From contig NZ_SSXE01000018.1 of assembly GCF_021699195.1 (NCBI RefSeq), forward strand, positions 1-64,000: DNA of 64,000 bases, written 5' to 3'. The DNA comes from Nonomuraea sp. MG754425. Its GTDB lineage: Bacteria > Actinomycetota > Actinomycetes > Streptosporangiales > Streptosporangiaceae. The translations under genes and the position numbers were made by a program. The notes below the pieces were generated by a model, which saw only the letters and a list, made by a program, of their open reading frames with translations, did not search any database and had not been told where the DNA came from. Below are positions 32,580-40,387 of this stretch, piece by piece. The first letter of the stretch is position 1. Each line of letters opens with the position of its first letter.

Positions 32580-33467
32580 CTACTCCGTCGGCTGCCGGGT
32601 GTCGGCCGCCGCTCGGGCGAAGGCGCGGATGAGTGGCGTCTCGCTCGCCGTACGCCAGGCGAAGGTCCACCGGCACGGCGGGGCGTCGCGGATCGGCACG
32701 AAGGCGAGGCTGGGCCAGGGGTAGAAGGTCGCGGCCTCGGCGGTGACTCCGGCGGTGGCCTGGCCCGAGGCGACGGCGCTGAGGGTCTCCTGCCAGGTGG
32801 TGACCTTGTGTCCGCGGCGAACGGGGCGGCCGGAAGGGGTGTGGTAGGGGTTGAAGATCTCCTCCATGCAGGCGGGGATCGAACGGCCCTCGACCACGGT
32901 GCAGTCGCCGAGGTCCTCCAGGCAGATGGAGTCTCGTCCCGCGTAGGGGTGGTCGGCGGAGACCATCAACACCACGTCGGAGGCGTACGAGGTCGGTTCG
33001 ACGGTCAGATCGGGCTCGCGGATCGGCAGCCACAGGTGCGCCACGTCCACCTCGCCCGACTTCAGCAGGTCGAGAGGGGAGGCGGGCTGGATCTCGCGGT
33101 GCTGCAGCCGGGCGTTCGGGTGGCGGGCGAGGAACAGGTCGAGAACGTTCTTGATCTGCGTGGAGAGCGGGCCGAGCGTGCCGAGGGTCAGTGTGCCCGC
33201 GGTGCCGTCGGCGGTGGCCTGAGCGGTCGCGATACCTTGCATGATCTGCCGGTGGCCGCTCTTGAGCGCCTGGTACATCTGCTCGCCGAGCGGGGAGAGG
33301 CGCACCGCCCGGGTGGTGCGGTCGAACAGCGGCGCGCCGATGCGCCGCTCCTGCTTCTTGATCGATTGGCTGACGCGGGCGGGGCTGATGCCCAGCCGCT
33401 CGGCCGTACGGCTGAAGTGCAGCTCCTCGGCCAGCGTCAGGAAGATCTCGATCTCTCGCATCTCCAC
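32580..33467 (-). CDS. LysR-family transcriptional regulator
   Basis: The protein has 295 residues. Start GTG 33467 has GGAGG upstream; an ATG two codons in is equally possible. The N-terminal winged HTH is REIEIFLTLAEELHFSRTAE with ARVSQSIKKQERRIGAPLFD. The periplasmic-binding-like effector domain covers about residues 90-290 (LTLGTLGP, GEVDVAHLW). It is divergent from the alpha/beta hydrolase at 33589 across 121 bp, the usual arrangement for a LysR activator and its target, which would be induced by a small molecule. Confidence 0.88.
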   Translation of the reverse strand: MEMREIEIFLTLAEELHFSRTAERLGISPARVSQSIKKQERRIGAPLFDRTTRAVRLSPLGEQMYQALKSGHRQIMQGIATAQATADGTAGTLTLGTLGPLSTQIKNVLDLFLARHPNARLQHREIQPASPLDLLKSGEVDVAHLWLPIREPDLTVEPTSYASDVVLMVSADHPYAGRDSICLEDLGDCTVVEGRSIPACMEEIFNPYHTPSGRPVRRGHKVTTWQETLSAVASGQATAGVTAEAATFYPWPSLAFVPIRDAPPCRWTFAWRTASETPLIRAFARAAADTRQPTE

Positions 33468-33588
33468 GGGCGGGCCTCCGAATTCTTCATTTCCGGGTTA
33501 AAGGACGTTATCGGATCCGTCGTAGATGCGAGGCGGGCGGGTGGGGGAGGCTTGGCGCGTTCGAAGGAAGTGTGGTTCTGGAGGTTCG

Positions 33589-34758
33589 GTGCCCGTCGGA
33601 TATCTGATCCCTGTGGTGCTCGTCGCGATCGGGACACTGTTCGCGCTGCGGCCGCTGCCGGGGTGGAGCACGCCCGGCCGGGTGAGTTACTTCTTCGGGC
33701 TGGCCGCCAACGAACTGCCGTTCGCAGCCTTCTTCTGGCTGCTGCTGGCCCCGACGGCGCTGGCGTTCGCCGAGGGTGACATCCACACGGCGGGCGGCTG
33801 GGCGATCGTCGCCCTGGCCGCCGTGACAACGATCGGGCTCACGGTCATCGCCTGCCGCGGCCTGGGGGAGCGGGCCAGGATCTGGCGCGCGATGGACGCC
33901 GGCCTGGGCGCGGGCTGGCACGCCGCCATCGACGCCGACCTCGCCGCCGGGCTGCGCCGTCGTCCGCCGTGGGCCCGCATCCTGTTCCTGCCGATCCTCA
34001 AGCGCCGCATGGACGTCCGCCGGGTGGCCGACGTCTCGTACGGCGACGCCGGCCGCCGCAACCTGTTCGACCTCTACCACCACCGCTCGCGCCCATCAGG
34101 CGCGCCCGTGCTGATCCACCTGCACGGAGGTGGTTACACCGGCGGCCACAAGAACAGCCAGTCGCTGCCGCTGCTCTATCGGCTCGCCGGCCACGGCTGG
34201 GTGACCATCAGCGCCAACTACCGGCTACGGCCCCAGGCCCAGCACCCCGACCACCTGATCGACCTCAAGAAGATCATCGCCTACGTGCGCGAGCACGGGC
34301 ACGAGTACGGCGCGGATCCCTCGACGCTGTTCGTCGCGGGCAGTTCGGCCGGCGGGCACATGGCGGCGCTGGCCGCACTCACCCCCAACGACCCCGCCTA
34401 CCAGCCGGGCTTCGAGCGGGCCGACACCTCCGTGACCGGTGCCATCTACCTGAACGGCTGGTACGGCAGCTACTTCGGGCAGGGGCCCGAGTCCGCGCCG
34501 GCGGCCCACATCACCGCGGACGCACCGCCGTTCTTCGTGGCCCACGGCGATCTGGACCCGCTGGTGCCCGTGGCCGAGGCCAGACACTTCGCCGACCAGC
34601 TCCGCCGTACGTCGGCCTCCCCCGTCGTCTATGCCGAGTTGCGTGGCGGCAACCACGCCTTCGACCTGTACCACTCGGTCCGCTTCGAGGCGCTCGTCGA
34701 CGCCATCGAGGCCTTCACCGCCCGAGTGCGGTCGCAGCAGCGGACACCGCAGCCTTAG
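33589..34758 (+). CDS. membrane-anchored alpha/beta hydrolase (HSL-like)
   Basis: GTG 33589 after GGAGG gives 389 residues. Three hydrophobic segments in the first 95 residues form an N-terminal membrane domain. The catalytic domain follows: the HGGG oxyanion motif at residues 179-182, nucleophile Ser253 in VAGSSAGGHMA, Asp in HGDLDPLVP and His in RGGNHAFDL. The HGGG plus GxSAG pattern is that of hormone-sensitive-lipase-like esterases; the active site would be next to the membrane. It overlaps the 3' end of a convergent TetR gene by 4 bp. A LysR gene is divergent. Substrate unknown, probably an ester. Confidence 0.85.
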   Translation: MPVGYLIPVVLVAIGTLFALRPLPGWSTPGRVSYFFGLAANELPFAAFFWLLLAPTALAFAEGDIHTAGGWAIVALAAVTTIGLTVIACRGLGERARIWRAMDAGLGAGWHAAIDADLAAGLRRRPPWARILFLPILKRRMDVRRVADVSYGDAGRRNLFDLYHHRSRPSGAPVLIHLHGGGYTGGHKNSQSLPLLYRLAGHGWVTISANYRLRPQAQHPDHLIDLKKIIAYVREHGHEYGADPSTLFVAGSSAGGHMAALAALTPNDPAYQPGFERADTSVTGAIYLNGWYGSYFGQGPESAPAAHITADAPPFFVAHGDLDPLVPVAEARHFADQLRRTSASPVVYAELRGGNHAFDLYHSVRFEALVDAIEAFTARVRSQQRTPQP

Positions 34759-35471
34759 CCCTCGTCGCCATGCCACCGGGCGGCCCGATCACTGCCGGGT
34801 TCGAGCCGGGCCGCCAGGCCGTCGAGGATCCGGTCGAGGCCGTACCCGAATCGGTTCTCGCGGAGTTGTCGCGGGTCCGCGTCCTGGTCGAAGTCCGGGC
34901 TGTGGTCCGCCACCCATGCGCGCTCGGTGCTACCGCTGCGGGCGATCAGTGAGACGTATGCGGCCTCGGTGGTCGCGATCCCGATGACGTATGACATGAG
35001 TGTCGCCGCGGCCTCGTGCTTCTCGTCCGCGGGGAAGCCGGCCGCCTCGAACTGCGTGAGCAGTTCCGCTGTCATCCGCGTGGCGTTCGGGCCGATGTGG
35101 ATGAGTCCGACCTGGCCGAGTTCGGGGGCGATCCAGGGGTGGCGCAGGACCATGGCCCGCACTTCGGCGGCGGTGCGGGCGACCGTCGTGCGCCACTGCG
35201 TGCGCTCGGCGGAGGCCGGTAGGTCGAGTTCGCCGTAAACGTCGTCGACGGCCAGTTGGACGAGCTCGTCCCTGTTGGCCACGTGCCGGTAGAGGGAGGT
35301 GGCTCCGGCGCCGAGCCGGGCGCCGAGTTTGCGCATGCTGAGCGCCTCGACGCCGTCCGAGTCCAGCAGCTTGATGGCCGTGGCCACGATCTGCTCGCGG
35401 GTCAGCTGTTCCCGCTGCGGATGGTGTGGACGGGTCCACACCGAGGCGATCGGCTTCGCGTCGGCTGGCAT
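34755..35471 (-). CDS. TetR-family regulator (TetR_C_1 type)
   Basis: ATG 35471, with GAGGAGCAAGG upstream, gives 238 residues; an in-frame start 24 codons earlier lacks a good ribosome site. The HTH is QIVATAIKLLDSDGVEALSM with GAGATSLYRHVANRDELV. The C-terminal region has RHPWIAPELG and FxYGLDRILDGL, typical of the tetracycline-repressor-like C-domain. It is divergent from the serine hydrolase at 35610, with inverted repeats between them, and probably represses it. Confidence 0.88.
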   Translation of the reverse strand: MPADAKPIASVWTRPHHPQREQLTREQIVATAIKLLDSDGVEALSMRKLGARLGAGATSLYRHVANRDELVQLAVDDVYGELDLPASAERTQWRTTVARTAAEVRAMVLRHPWIAPELGQVGLIHIGPNATRMTAELLTQFEAAGFPADEKHEAAATLMSYVIGIATTEAAYVSLIARSGSTERAWVADHSPDFDQDADPRQLRENRFGYGLDRILDGLAARLEPGSDRAARWHGDEG

Positions 35472-35536
35472 GCGACCTTGCTCCTCTTCGTCCGAAGCTG
35501 TGTCGCCCCTCATCGTAGCGCACGTCGTACGCGGAT

Positions 35537-35572
35537 TGCGCACACCGTTCCGTTATGCGTACAGTGTGCGCA
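35537..35572. promoter_or_regulatory. nested inverted repeats, candidate TetR operator
   Basis: TGCGCACAC (35537-35545) and GTGTGCGCA (35564-35572) are perfect 9-bp arms 18 bp apart. The right half also forms GCGTACAGTGTGCGC (35557-35571), a near-palindrome like operators of this TetR subgroup. CGCATCGAGAGG also occurs twice downstream, near 35569 and 35588. The site lies between the TetR gene and the divergent serine hydrolase. Confidence 0.5.
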
Positions 35573-35609
35573 TCGAGAGGCGACGTACGCATCGAGAGGG
35601 GAAACCGCA

Positions 35610-37064
35610 ATGTCGAACAACGTGAGCTGGGACGAGCAAGGCAACTGGGGCGCCGACGGGGCATGGGGGACGCGCGACTCCGCCGGCCGCAAGCTGGATC
35701 TCGCCCACTGGCAATCCCGCCTCGACCAACTCCGCGCCAAGCACCATGTGCCGGGCGCAGCCCTCGCCGTCCTCGTCGACGGCACCGTCCACGAACTGGC
35801 CAGCGGCGTCCTGCACCGTGGCACCGGCGTGGAGGTGACGACCGATTCGGTCTTCCAGATGGGCTCCATCGCCAAGATCTACACCGCCACCCTGATCATG
35901 CGGCTCGCCGAGGCCGGGGAACTGGACCTGGACGCGCCGGTCGTGGACGTGCTGCCGGAGTTCTCGGCCGCCGACCCGGAGGCGACCAAGGTGATCACCA
36001 CCCGCCGGCTGCTCAGCCACACAAGCGGCCTCACCTGCGACTTCACCTACGACAGTGGGCGCGGCGACGACTGCCTCGCCAAGTACGTCGAGGCCGCGAA
36101 GGCCGTGGCGCTCGACTGTCCGCCCGGCAGCGTGATCTCGTACAGCAGCGTCGGCTACAACGTGCTCGGCCGGATCATCGAGGTGGTGACCGGCAAGGTC
36201 TGGGACGAGGCGCTCAGGGAACTGCTCCTGGCTCCGCTCGGCCTGACGCACACCATGACGCTGCCCGAGGAGGCGCTGCGGTTCCGCGCGGCGATGGGGC
36301 ACCTGGGGGAGCCCGGCCAGGAGCCGGACCCGGCGCCGTCCTGGGACCTGATGCCGCGCTCGGCCGGCCCGTACGGCCGGGTCATCGCCACCGCCGGCGA
36401 CCTCGCCCGGCTCGCTCGGATGCACCTCGCCGGCGGCGTGGCCGAGGACGGCACCCGCGTCCTCGCCGAGGAGACGGTCGCGCAGATGCGGCGCCGGGTG
36501 GTGGACTGCCCCGACAAGTGGACGGTCAGCTCGGACGGCTGGGGCCTGGGCTGGACCCTGTACGACTGGAACGGCGTTGCCGGCTACGGCCATGACGGCG
36601 CCTCCATCGGCCAGTACGGCTACCTGCGCGTGGTGCCGTCGGCGGGCGTGGCGGTCGCGCTGCTCACCAACGGCGGCGGTGCGCGTGAGGTGTACGCGGC
36701 GCTCTACCGCGAACTCCTCGCCGACCTGGCCGGGGTCACCATGCCGGAGCCCCTCGCCCCGCCGGCCGCGCCGCCCGTGATCGACTGGGCGCCCCTCGTC
36801 GGTACGTACCGGCGCGAAGGCGTGGTCATCACCGTGACCGACAGGGGCGGCTCGGGACACGCGCTCTATGAGTTCGTCGACGGCATGAAGGACTTCTCCG
36901 AGCCCCTCCAGATCGATCTGCTGCCGGTGACGGAGACGGTCTTCGCCGGTACGGGGGTCGGCGCGGCCTTCAGCGAGGACTACACACCCGTGGTCTTCTC
37001 CACGCTGCCGGACGGGACGGGCTGCATCTACATCGGCATGCGCTGTGCCCCCAAGGCCGCGTGA
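35610..37064 (+). CDS. serine hydrolase, beta-lactamase/DD-peptidase family
   Basis: ATG 35610 after GAGAGGGG gives 484 residues. The serine beta-lactamase-like fold shows SxxK with Ser86 and Lys89 (QMGSIAKIYTATL) and HTSGL. Y178-S-S sits where class C relatives have Y-x-N, and GHDGASIG is the HxG third motif. The extra C-terminal 110 residues form a beta-rich domain as in esterase-like or peptidase members. There is no signal peptide, so it probably works in the cytoplasm as an esterase or amidase rather than a true beta-lactamase. It is controlled by the divergent TetR. Confidence 0.87.
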   Translation: MSNNVSWDEQGNWGADGAWGTRDSAGRKLDLAHWQSRLDQLRAKHHVPGAALAVLVDGTVHELASGVLHRGTGVEVTTDSVFQMGSIAKIYTATLIMRLAEAGELDLDAPVVDVLPEFSAADPEATKVITTRRLLSHTSGLTCDFTYDSGRGDDCLAKYVEAAKAVALDCPPGSVISYSSVGYNVLGRIIEVVTGKVWDEALRELLLAPLGLTHTMTLPEEALRFRAAMGHLGEPGQEPDPAPSWDLMPRSAGPYGRVIATAGDLARLARMHLAGGVAEDGTRVLAEETVAQMRRRVVDCPDKWTVSSDGWGLGWTLYDWNGVAGYGHDGASIGQYGYLRVVPSAGVAVALLTNGGGAREVYAALYRELLADLAGVTMPEPLAPPAAPPVIDWAPLVGTYRREGVVITVTDRGGSGHALYEFVDGMKDFSEPLQIDLLPVTETVFAGTGVGAAFSEDYTPVVFSTLPDGTGCIYIGMRCAPKAA

Positions 37065-37136
37065 CCGTCCGCCTTCACTGACGACGCCATGCTCAGCGCG
37101 GCTCCCACCTGCGGCTGAGCCCAGCGACATCGCCAA

Positions 37137-37156
37137 CCGCCTCGTCAGCGAGGCGG
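37137..37156. terminator. candidate bidirectional terminator
   Basis: CCGCCTCG-TCAG-CGAGGCGG: a perfect 8-bp stem with a four-base loop between the convergent serine hydrolase and NTF2-like genes. Confidence 0.6.
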
Positions 37157-37193
37157 CCGATCGGCCTGCGAGTGCCGGCGGTCATCGACGGGC

Positions 37194-37595
37194 CTACGAG
37201 CGCAGGGCCTTCATGAGGGGCAGCGGGTTGATGTAGTCGCGGTAGGTCACCACCTGGCCGTCGCGGACCCTGAGCACCGCGATCGGGTGCTGCTCGAACG
37301 GCTCGCCGGTGGCGGTGACCACCCCGTGGGCGGCGTACTCGACGATGACCACCTCCGGGTCCACGGTCTCGTGCATCTTCACGTCGGTGTACTCGGTGAA
37401 GGTGATGAGCCCTCCGTCGGAGGCCACGAACGCGCCGACCGCCTCCCTCCCGCGCAACTCGCCGGGCACGCCGTCGGGCCGGTACGGCCATTCGAGCACG
37501 ACGTCGGGGGCCATGAGCTTCAGGAAGCGCTCGTTGTCGCCCGCCAGGCCGGCCCGCAGGATCTCTTCCACGACTTTCGTTGGACGCATGTTCAT
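37194..37595 (-). CDS. SnoaL/NTF2-like domain protein
   Basis: ATG 37595 gives 133 residues. The fold pattern (VEEILRAGLAGDNERFLKLM, APDVVLEWPY, VGAFVASDGG, FTEYTDVKMHETVDPEVVIV, VVTYRDYINP) is that of SnoaL-like polyketide cyclase/ketosteroid isomerase-type proteins. These are small cytoplasmic enzymes or binding proteins for hydrophobic molecules. It is divergent from the TetR at 37647 across about 50 bp with two copies of a 16-bp element, so it is the probable target of that regulator. Substrate unknown. Confidence 0.8.
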   Translation of the reverse strand: MNMRPTKVVEEILRAGLAGDNERFLKLMAPDVVLEWPYRPDGVPGELRGREAVGAFVASDGGLITFTEYTDVKMHETVDPEVVIVEYAAHGVVTATGEPFEQHPIAVLRVRDGQVVTYRDYINPLPLMKALRS

Positions 37596-37639
37596 TGAAT
37601 GACCGTACAACGAAAATGCCGGGTTGAACACCCGTACAA
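37595..37639. promoter_or_regulatory. two 16-bp direct repeats, candidate TetR operators
   Basis: TTGAATGACCGTACAA (37595-37610) and TTGAACACCCGTACAA (37624-37639) differ at three positions and start 29 bp apart. The second fits the imperfect palindrome TTGnACnnnnGTnCAA. They fill the spacer between the NTF2-like gene and the TetR gene. Confidence 0.5.
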
Positions 37640-37646
37640 TGAGACG

Positions 37647-38201
37647 ATGGCCGAGCCACCCCGCCGCACCCGCGCCCAGCAGCGCCGCGACACCGAAGCC
37701 CGGATCCTGTCCGCCGCCCGCGAGACGTTCTCCGAGCTCGGCTACGAGCGCACCACGATTCGCGCGGTCGCCGCCGCCGCCGGGGTCAGGGCTGGGCTGG
37801 TGATGCACTACTTCGGCTCGAAGGAGAAGCTGTTCGCGCGCTGCGCCGACCTGTCCGCCCACGTCCTGGCGCCGGGGGATCCGGCCGAGGCCCTGCTCGG
37901 CGCCCTGCGCGAGCGCCTGCGGGACCAGCCGGTGGGCTCGCTGGTGGTGCTGCGCTCGATGCTCACCCACGAGGAGGCGGCCGACGGGTTCCGCGAGGCG
38001 GGCCGGAACTGGCTGGACACGATCGAGCGGGCCATCCCCGCCGAGAACGCCGGGCTGCGGGCCGCGCTGATCTCCGCGATCATGACAGGCGTGGTGGTGG
38101 ACCGCTACCTGCTCAAGCTCAGCTCGCTGGCCGACGCGCCCGCCGAGGACATCCTCGACCTGCTGCGGCCCTGCTTCGAGAGCCTGGCTGAGCCACGGTG
38201 A
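37647..38201 (+). CDS. TetR-family transcriptional regulator
   Basis: ATG 37647 gives 184 residues; the longer frame from 37599 would run through the putative operators. The HTH is ARILSAARETFSELGYERTT with VRAGLVMHYFGSKEKLF, the MHYFGSKE pattern of the TetR group with the Tetracyclin repressor-like C-terminal domain 17. It is divergent from the SnoaL-like gene and probably autoregulated through the repeats at 37595-37639. Confidence 0.87.
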   Translation: MAEPPRRTRAQQRRDTEARILSAARETFSELGYERTTIRAVAAAAGVRAGLVMHYFGSKEKLFARCADLSAHVLAPGDPAEALLGALRERLRDQPVGSLVVLRSMLTHEEAADGFREAGRNWLDTIERAIPAENAGLRAALISAIMTGVVVDRYLLKLSSLADAPAEDILDLLRPCFESLAEPR

Positions 38202-38501
38202 CCGGCCTGTCGTCAACGGCTGACTCCCGTGGTCCACAGAGGTTCGCGGTCATGGCGGTCTCGGCAGGGGATCCGAGCTGATCCCCTACGATCCAGCGGC
38301 AGAAGCCGGACGCCGCTCCCTCCAGGACGCGAAGTCATCACCTCACCCTTGTGGTGTGCCCCGACCTGCCGGTCCGGGCGCACCGGCACCGGGAACTGAC
38401 CAACCGACCGGAGCACGCGCATGGCGGCTGCCACGAAGTGCACGTCGTGGCGGGAAGACCCGGCCGGGCTGAGTCGTGTGGTTCGGCGTGCCCAACGACA
38501 T
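38202..38501. other. no gene recognised
   Basis: About 300 bases between two converging genes. Open frames lack family features. It ends in the strong terminator at 38502-38531. Confidence 0.4.
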
Positions 38502-38531
38502 GGGTGACGGCGATTCGGATCGCCGTCACCC
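38502..38531. terminator. very strong hairpin terminator
   Basis: GGGTGACGGCGAT-TCGG-ATCGCCGTCACCC: a perfect 13-bp stem with a four-base loop, 10 bp beyond the stop of the secreted beta-propeller gene on the minus strand. Confidence 0.8.
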
Positions 38532-38541
38532 CGCCGGGAGG

Positions 38542-40218
38542 TTACGCGGGGGGCTGGGAGACGACGACCACGTGGGTGGTCCTCGCCGACTCGACTGTCG
38601 AGTTCCCCGCCAGTTGGATGACGTACGTGTGCTTGCCGGCCGTTGTCGGCGTGTCAGCGAAGCTGAACGACCCGTCGGCAGCGGCCGTCATCTTGGCCAG
38701 GGCTGTCGAGGTGGTGCCATCGGAGTTGGAGACGTTACGTACGACGGTGACGATGGTGAGCGGGAAGGTGCTGCCGTCGGCGGCGAACGTTCCGTCGAAC
38801 GCGAGTCGCTCGCCGACGACGCCGGTCGCCGGGCCGGTCACCGTGAGCACCGGCTGGTACAGGTCCACCTCGACGACGGCCGAGGCGCCGCTGCCCCTGA
38901 ACCATGAGTTGCCCGGCCAGTACAGCCGATACTCGTACGACCCCCATTTCGGTGCGGTATCGGTGAACCGGTACGTGCCGTCCGCCTCCGTGGTGACTTC
39001 CTGGAAGGGCCGGGAGCTGCCGTCGGGCAGCCAGCGGTACAGCTCGAGCGTCTGCACGCCGGGCAGCGCGCCGGTGCCCAGCGTGAGCCGCCCGCTGAAG
39101 GTCAACTGCTTGAGCGCGGTCGCCTCGGAGGGGGCCGTCATGGTCAGGGTGGAGGCGTGGTAGGGCGAATGCGGCAGCCGCCAGAGGTGCATCCGTCCGG
39201 TGTCAGGCTCCTTCAGCACCGCATAGGTGAGGACGCCGTAGAAGGCGATGCTGCCCGCCACCAGCGTCTTCCCCTGGTGGTCGGCCGAGTAGATCACCTG
39301 CGCGGTGGCCGGGTCGTACACCACGAGCTCCGCCGCGTCGCCCGCGGGGGAGTTCCAGCCGCCCACGACGTAGGCGCCGTTAGGGCTGGCCGCGACGGCA
39401 GTGGGGAGGCCGTGCTCGCTCAGCTCGCCGCTGTCGTAGGCGCCTGTCCTGGCGTTGGTCGTGGTGTCCCAGGCGTCGAACCGGTGGGTGTCGGCCGGCG
39501 CCGACAGCGCCGTCGCCCCGTGGTCGGCGAGGGCGAGGTCCCGCAGGGACGTGTCGGCGCGGATGTCACCCCGCGGGGCGGCCGGGGTGGTGCTGACGTC
39601 GTACACCCTGATCGAGGCGGGGTCGGCTCCCGGCTCTCCCGCCACCAGTGTGTTCCCGGCGACGGCGAGCAGCGGAGGCTGCGTCGTGCCTGGCCCGACC
39701 GGGACGAGGGCGGGTGTCGGCCTCCACAGCTCAAGGGCGACGACGCCTCCTTCCCCCGCTTGGCCGCACCCGTATCCGACCCACAGCCGCTCGTACGACT
39801 GGGCCAGCGTGGACGGGCACGGGTAGGCGGTGAGGTCGACCCGCTTGGTGATGGCGAGCGTCGCGATGTCGATCTCGATCACTTCATCCGAATCGCGCAG
39901 CGCCGCGTACACCTTCCTGCCGTTGTCCGCCACGGACAGGGCCACCGCACCGGACAGGCCGCTGATCGTGTTGATGAGCGCGCCGTCGCTTCTGGTGACC
40001 ACGATCCGATCGTCGGCGGCGACGAAGATTTTGCCGCTGTGCCCCACCACGTCGCCGCCCCTGCCGGCGGTGACACCGAGGTCGGTGACGGTGTCGGCGG
40101 CCGAGGCGGCGGGTGCCGGAGCGACGAGCAGGACCGCTGCCAGGAACAGCGACCCAGCCAGGGCGACTAATCGGTGGGAGAGAGGAGCACGGCCAGAGCT
40201 TGAGAGGCGCACAGGCAC
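38542..40218 (-). CDS. secreted beta-propeller protein with Ig-like C-terminal domains
   Basis: GTG 40218 is chosen because it gives a proper signal peptide (basic RLSSSGRAPLSHR, core LVALAGSLFLAAVLL, cleavage after ASA near residue 45). The product is 558 residues; the open frame extends further upstream without support. Repeated VADNGRKVYAALRDSDEVIE-type units over about residues 50-330 resemble YncE/WD-like propeller blades. The C-terminus carries two bacterial Ig-like segments (LTFSGRLTLGTGALPG with YRFTDTAPKWGSYEYRLYWP; LAFDGTFAADGSTFPL with SFADTPTTAGKHTYVI). It acts outside the cell, probably in binding. A LexA-like box lies 20 bp upstream, which is unexpected for such a protein. Confidence 0.8.
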   Translation of the reverse strand: MPVRLSSSGRAPLSHRLVALAGSLFLAAVLLVAPAPAASAADTVTDLGVTAGRGGDVVGHSGKIFVAADDRIVVTRSDGALINTISGLSGAVALSVADNGRKVYAALRDSDEVIEIDIATLAITKRVDLTAYPCPSTLAQSYERLWVGYGCGQAGEGGVVALELWRPTPALVPVGPGTTQPPLLAVAGNTLVAGEPGADPASIRVYDVSTTPAAPRGDIRADTSLRDLALADHGATALSAPADTHRFDAWDTTTNARTGAYDSGELSEHGLPTAVAASPNGAYVVGGWNSPAGDAAELVVYDPATAQVIYSADHQGKTLVAGSIAFYGVLTYAVLKEPDTGRMHLWRLPHSPYHASTLTMTAPSEATALKQLTFSGRLTLGTGALPGVQTLELYRWLPDGSSRPFQEVTTEADGTYRFTDTAPKWGSYEYRLYWPGNSWFRGSGASAVVEVDLYQPVLTVTGPATGVVGERLAFDGTFAADGSTFPLTIVTVVRNVSNSDGTTSTALAKMTAAADGSFSFADTPTTAGKHTYVIQLAGNSTVESARTTHVVVVSQPPA

Positions 40219-40238
40219 TCCATTCGGGAGGACGATTG

Positions 40239-40253
40239 TCGAACGTATGTTCG
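40239..40253. promoter_or_regulatory. LexA-type SOS-box-like site
   Basis: TCGAACGTATGTTCG matches the actinobacterial and Gram-positive LexA pattern TCGAAC-N4-GTTCG(A); the last base of the 16-bp consensus is C instead of A. It lies 21 bp upstream of the start at 40218 and 134 bp downstream of the next gene, so it would control the propeller protein. Confidence 0.5.
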
Positions 40254-40387
40254 CACACTGGATCATCGTCGTCCAGAACGGCCCCAGAAAAGGTGGCCCA
40301 TCGCCCGCCACCGCAGGCGGACCTCGTACAAACATCAAGGGCTCCGTACCTTCATGCCTGCGCGATGGACGTCCGGCACCCGCAGCG

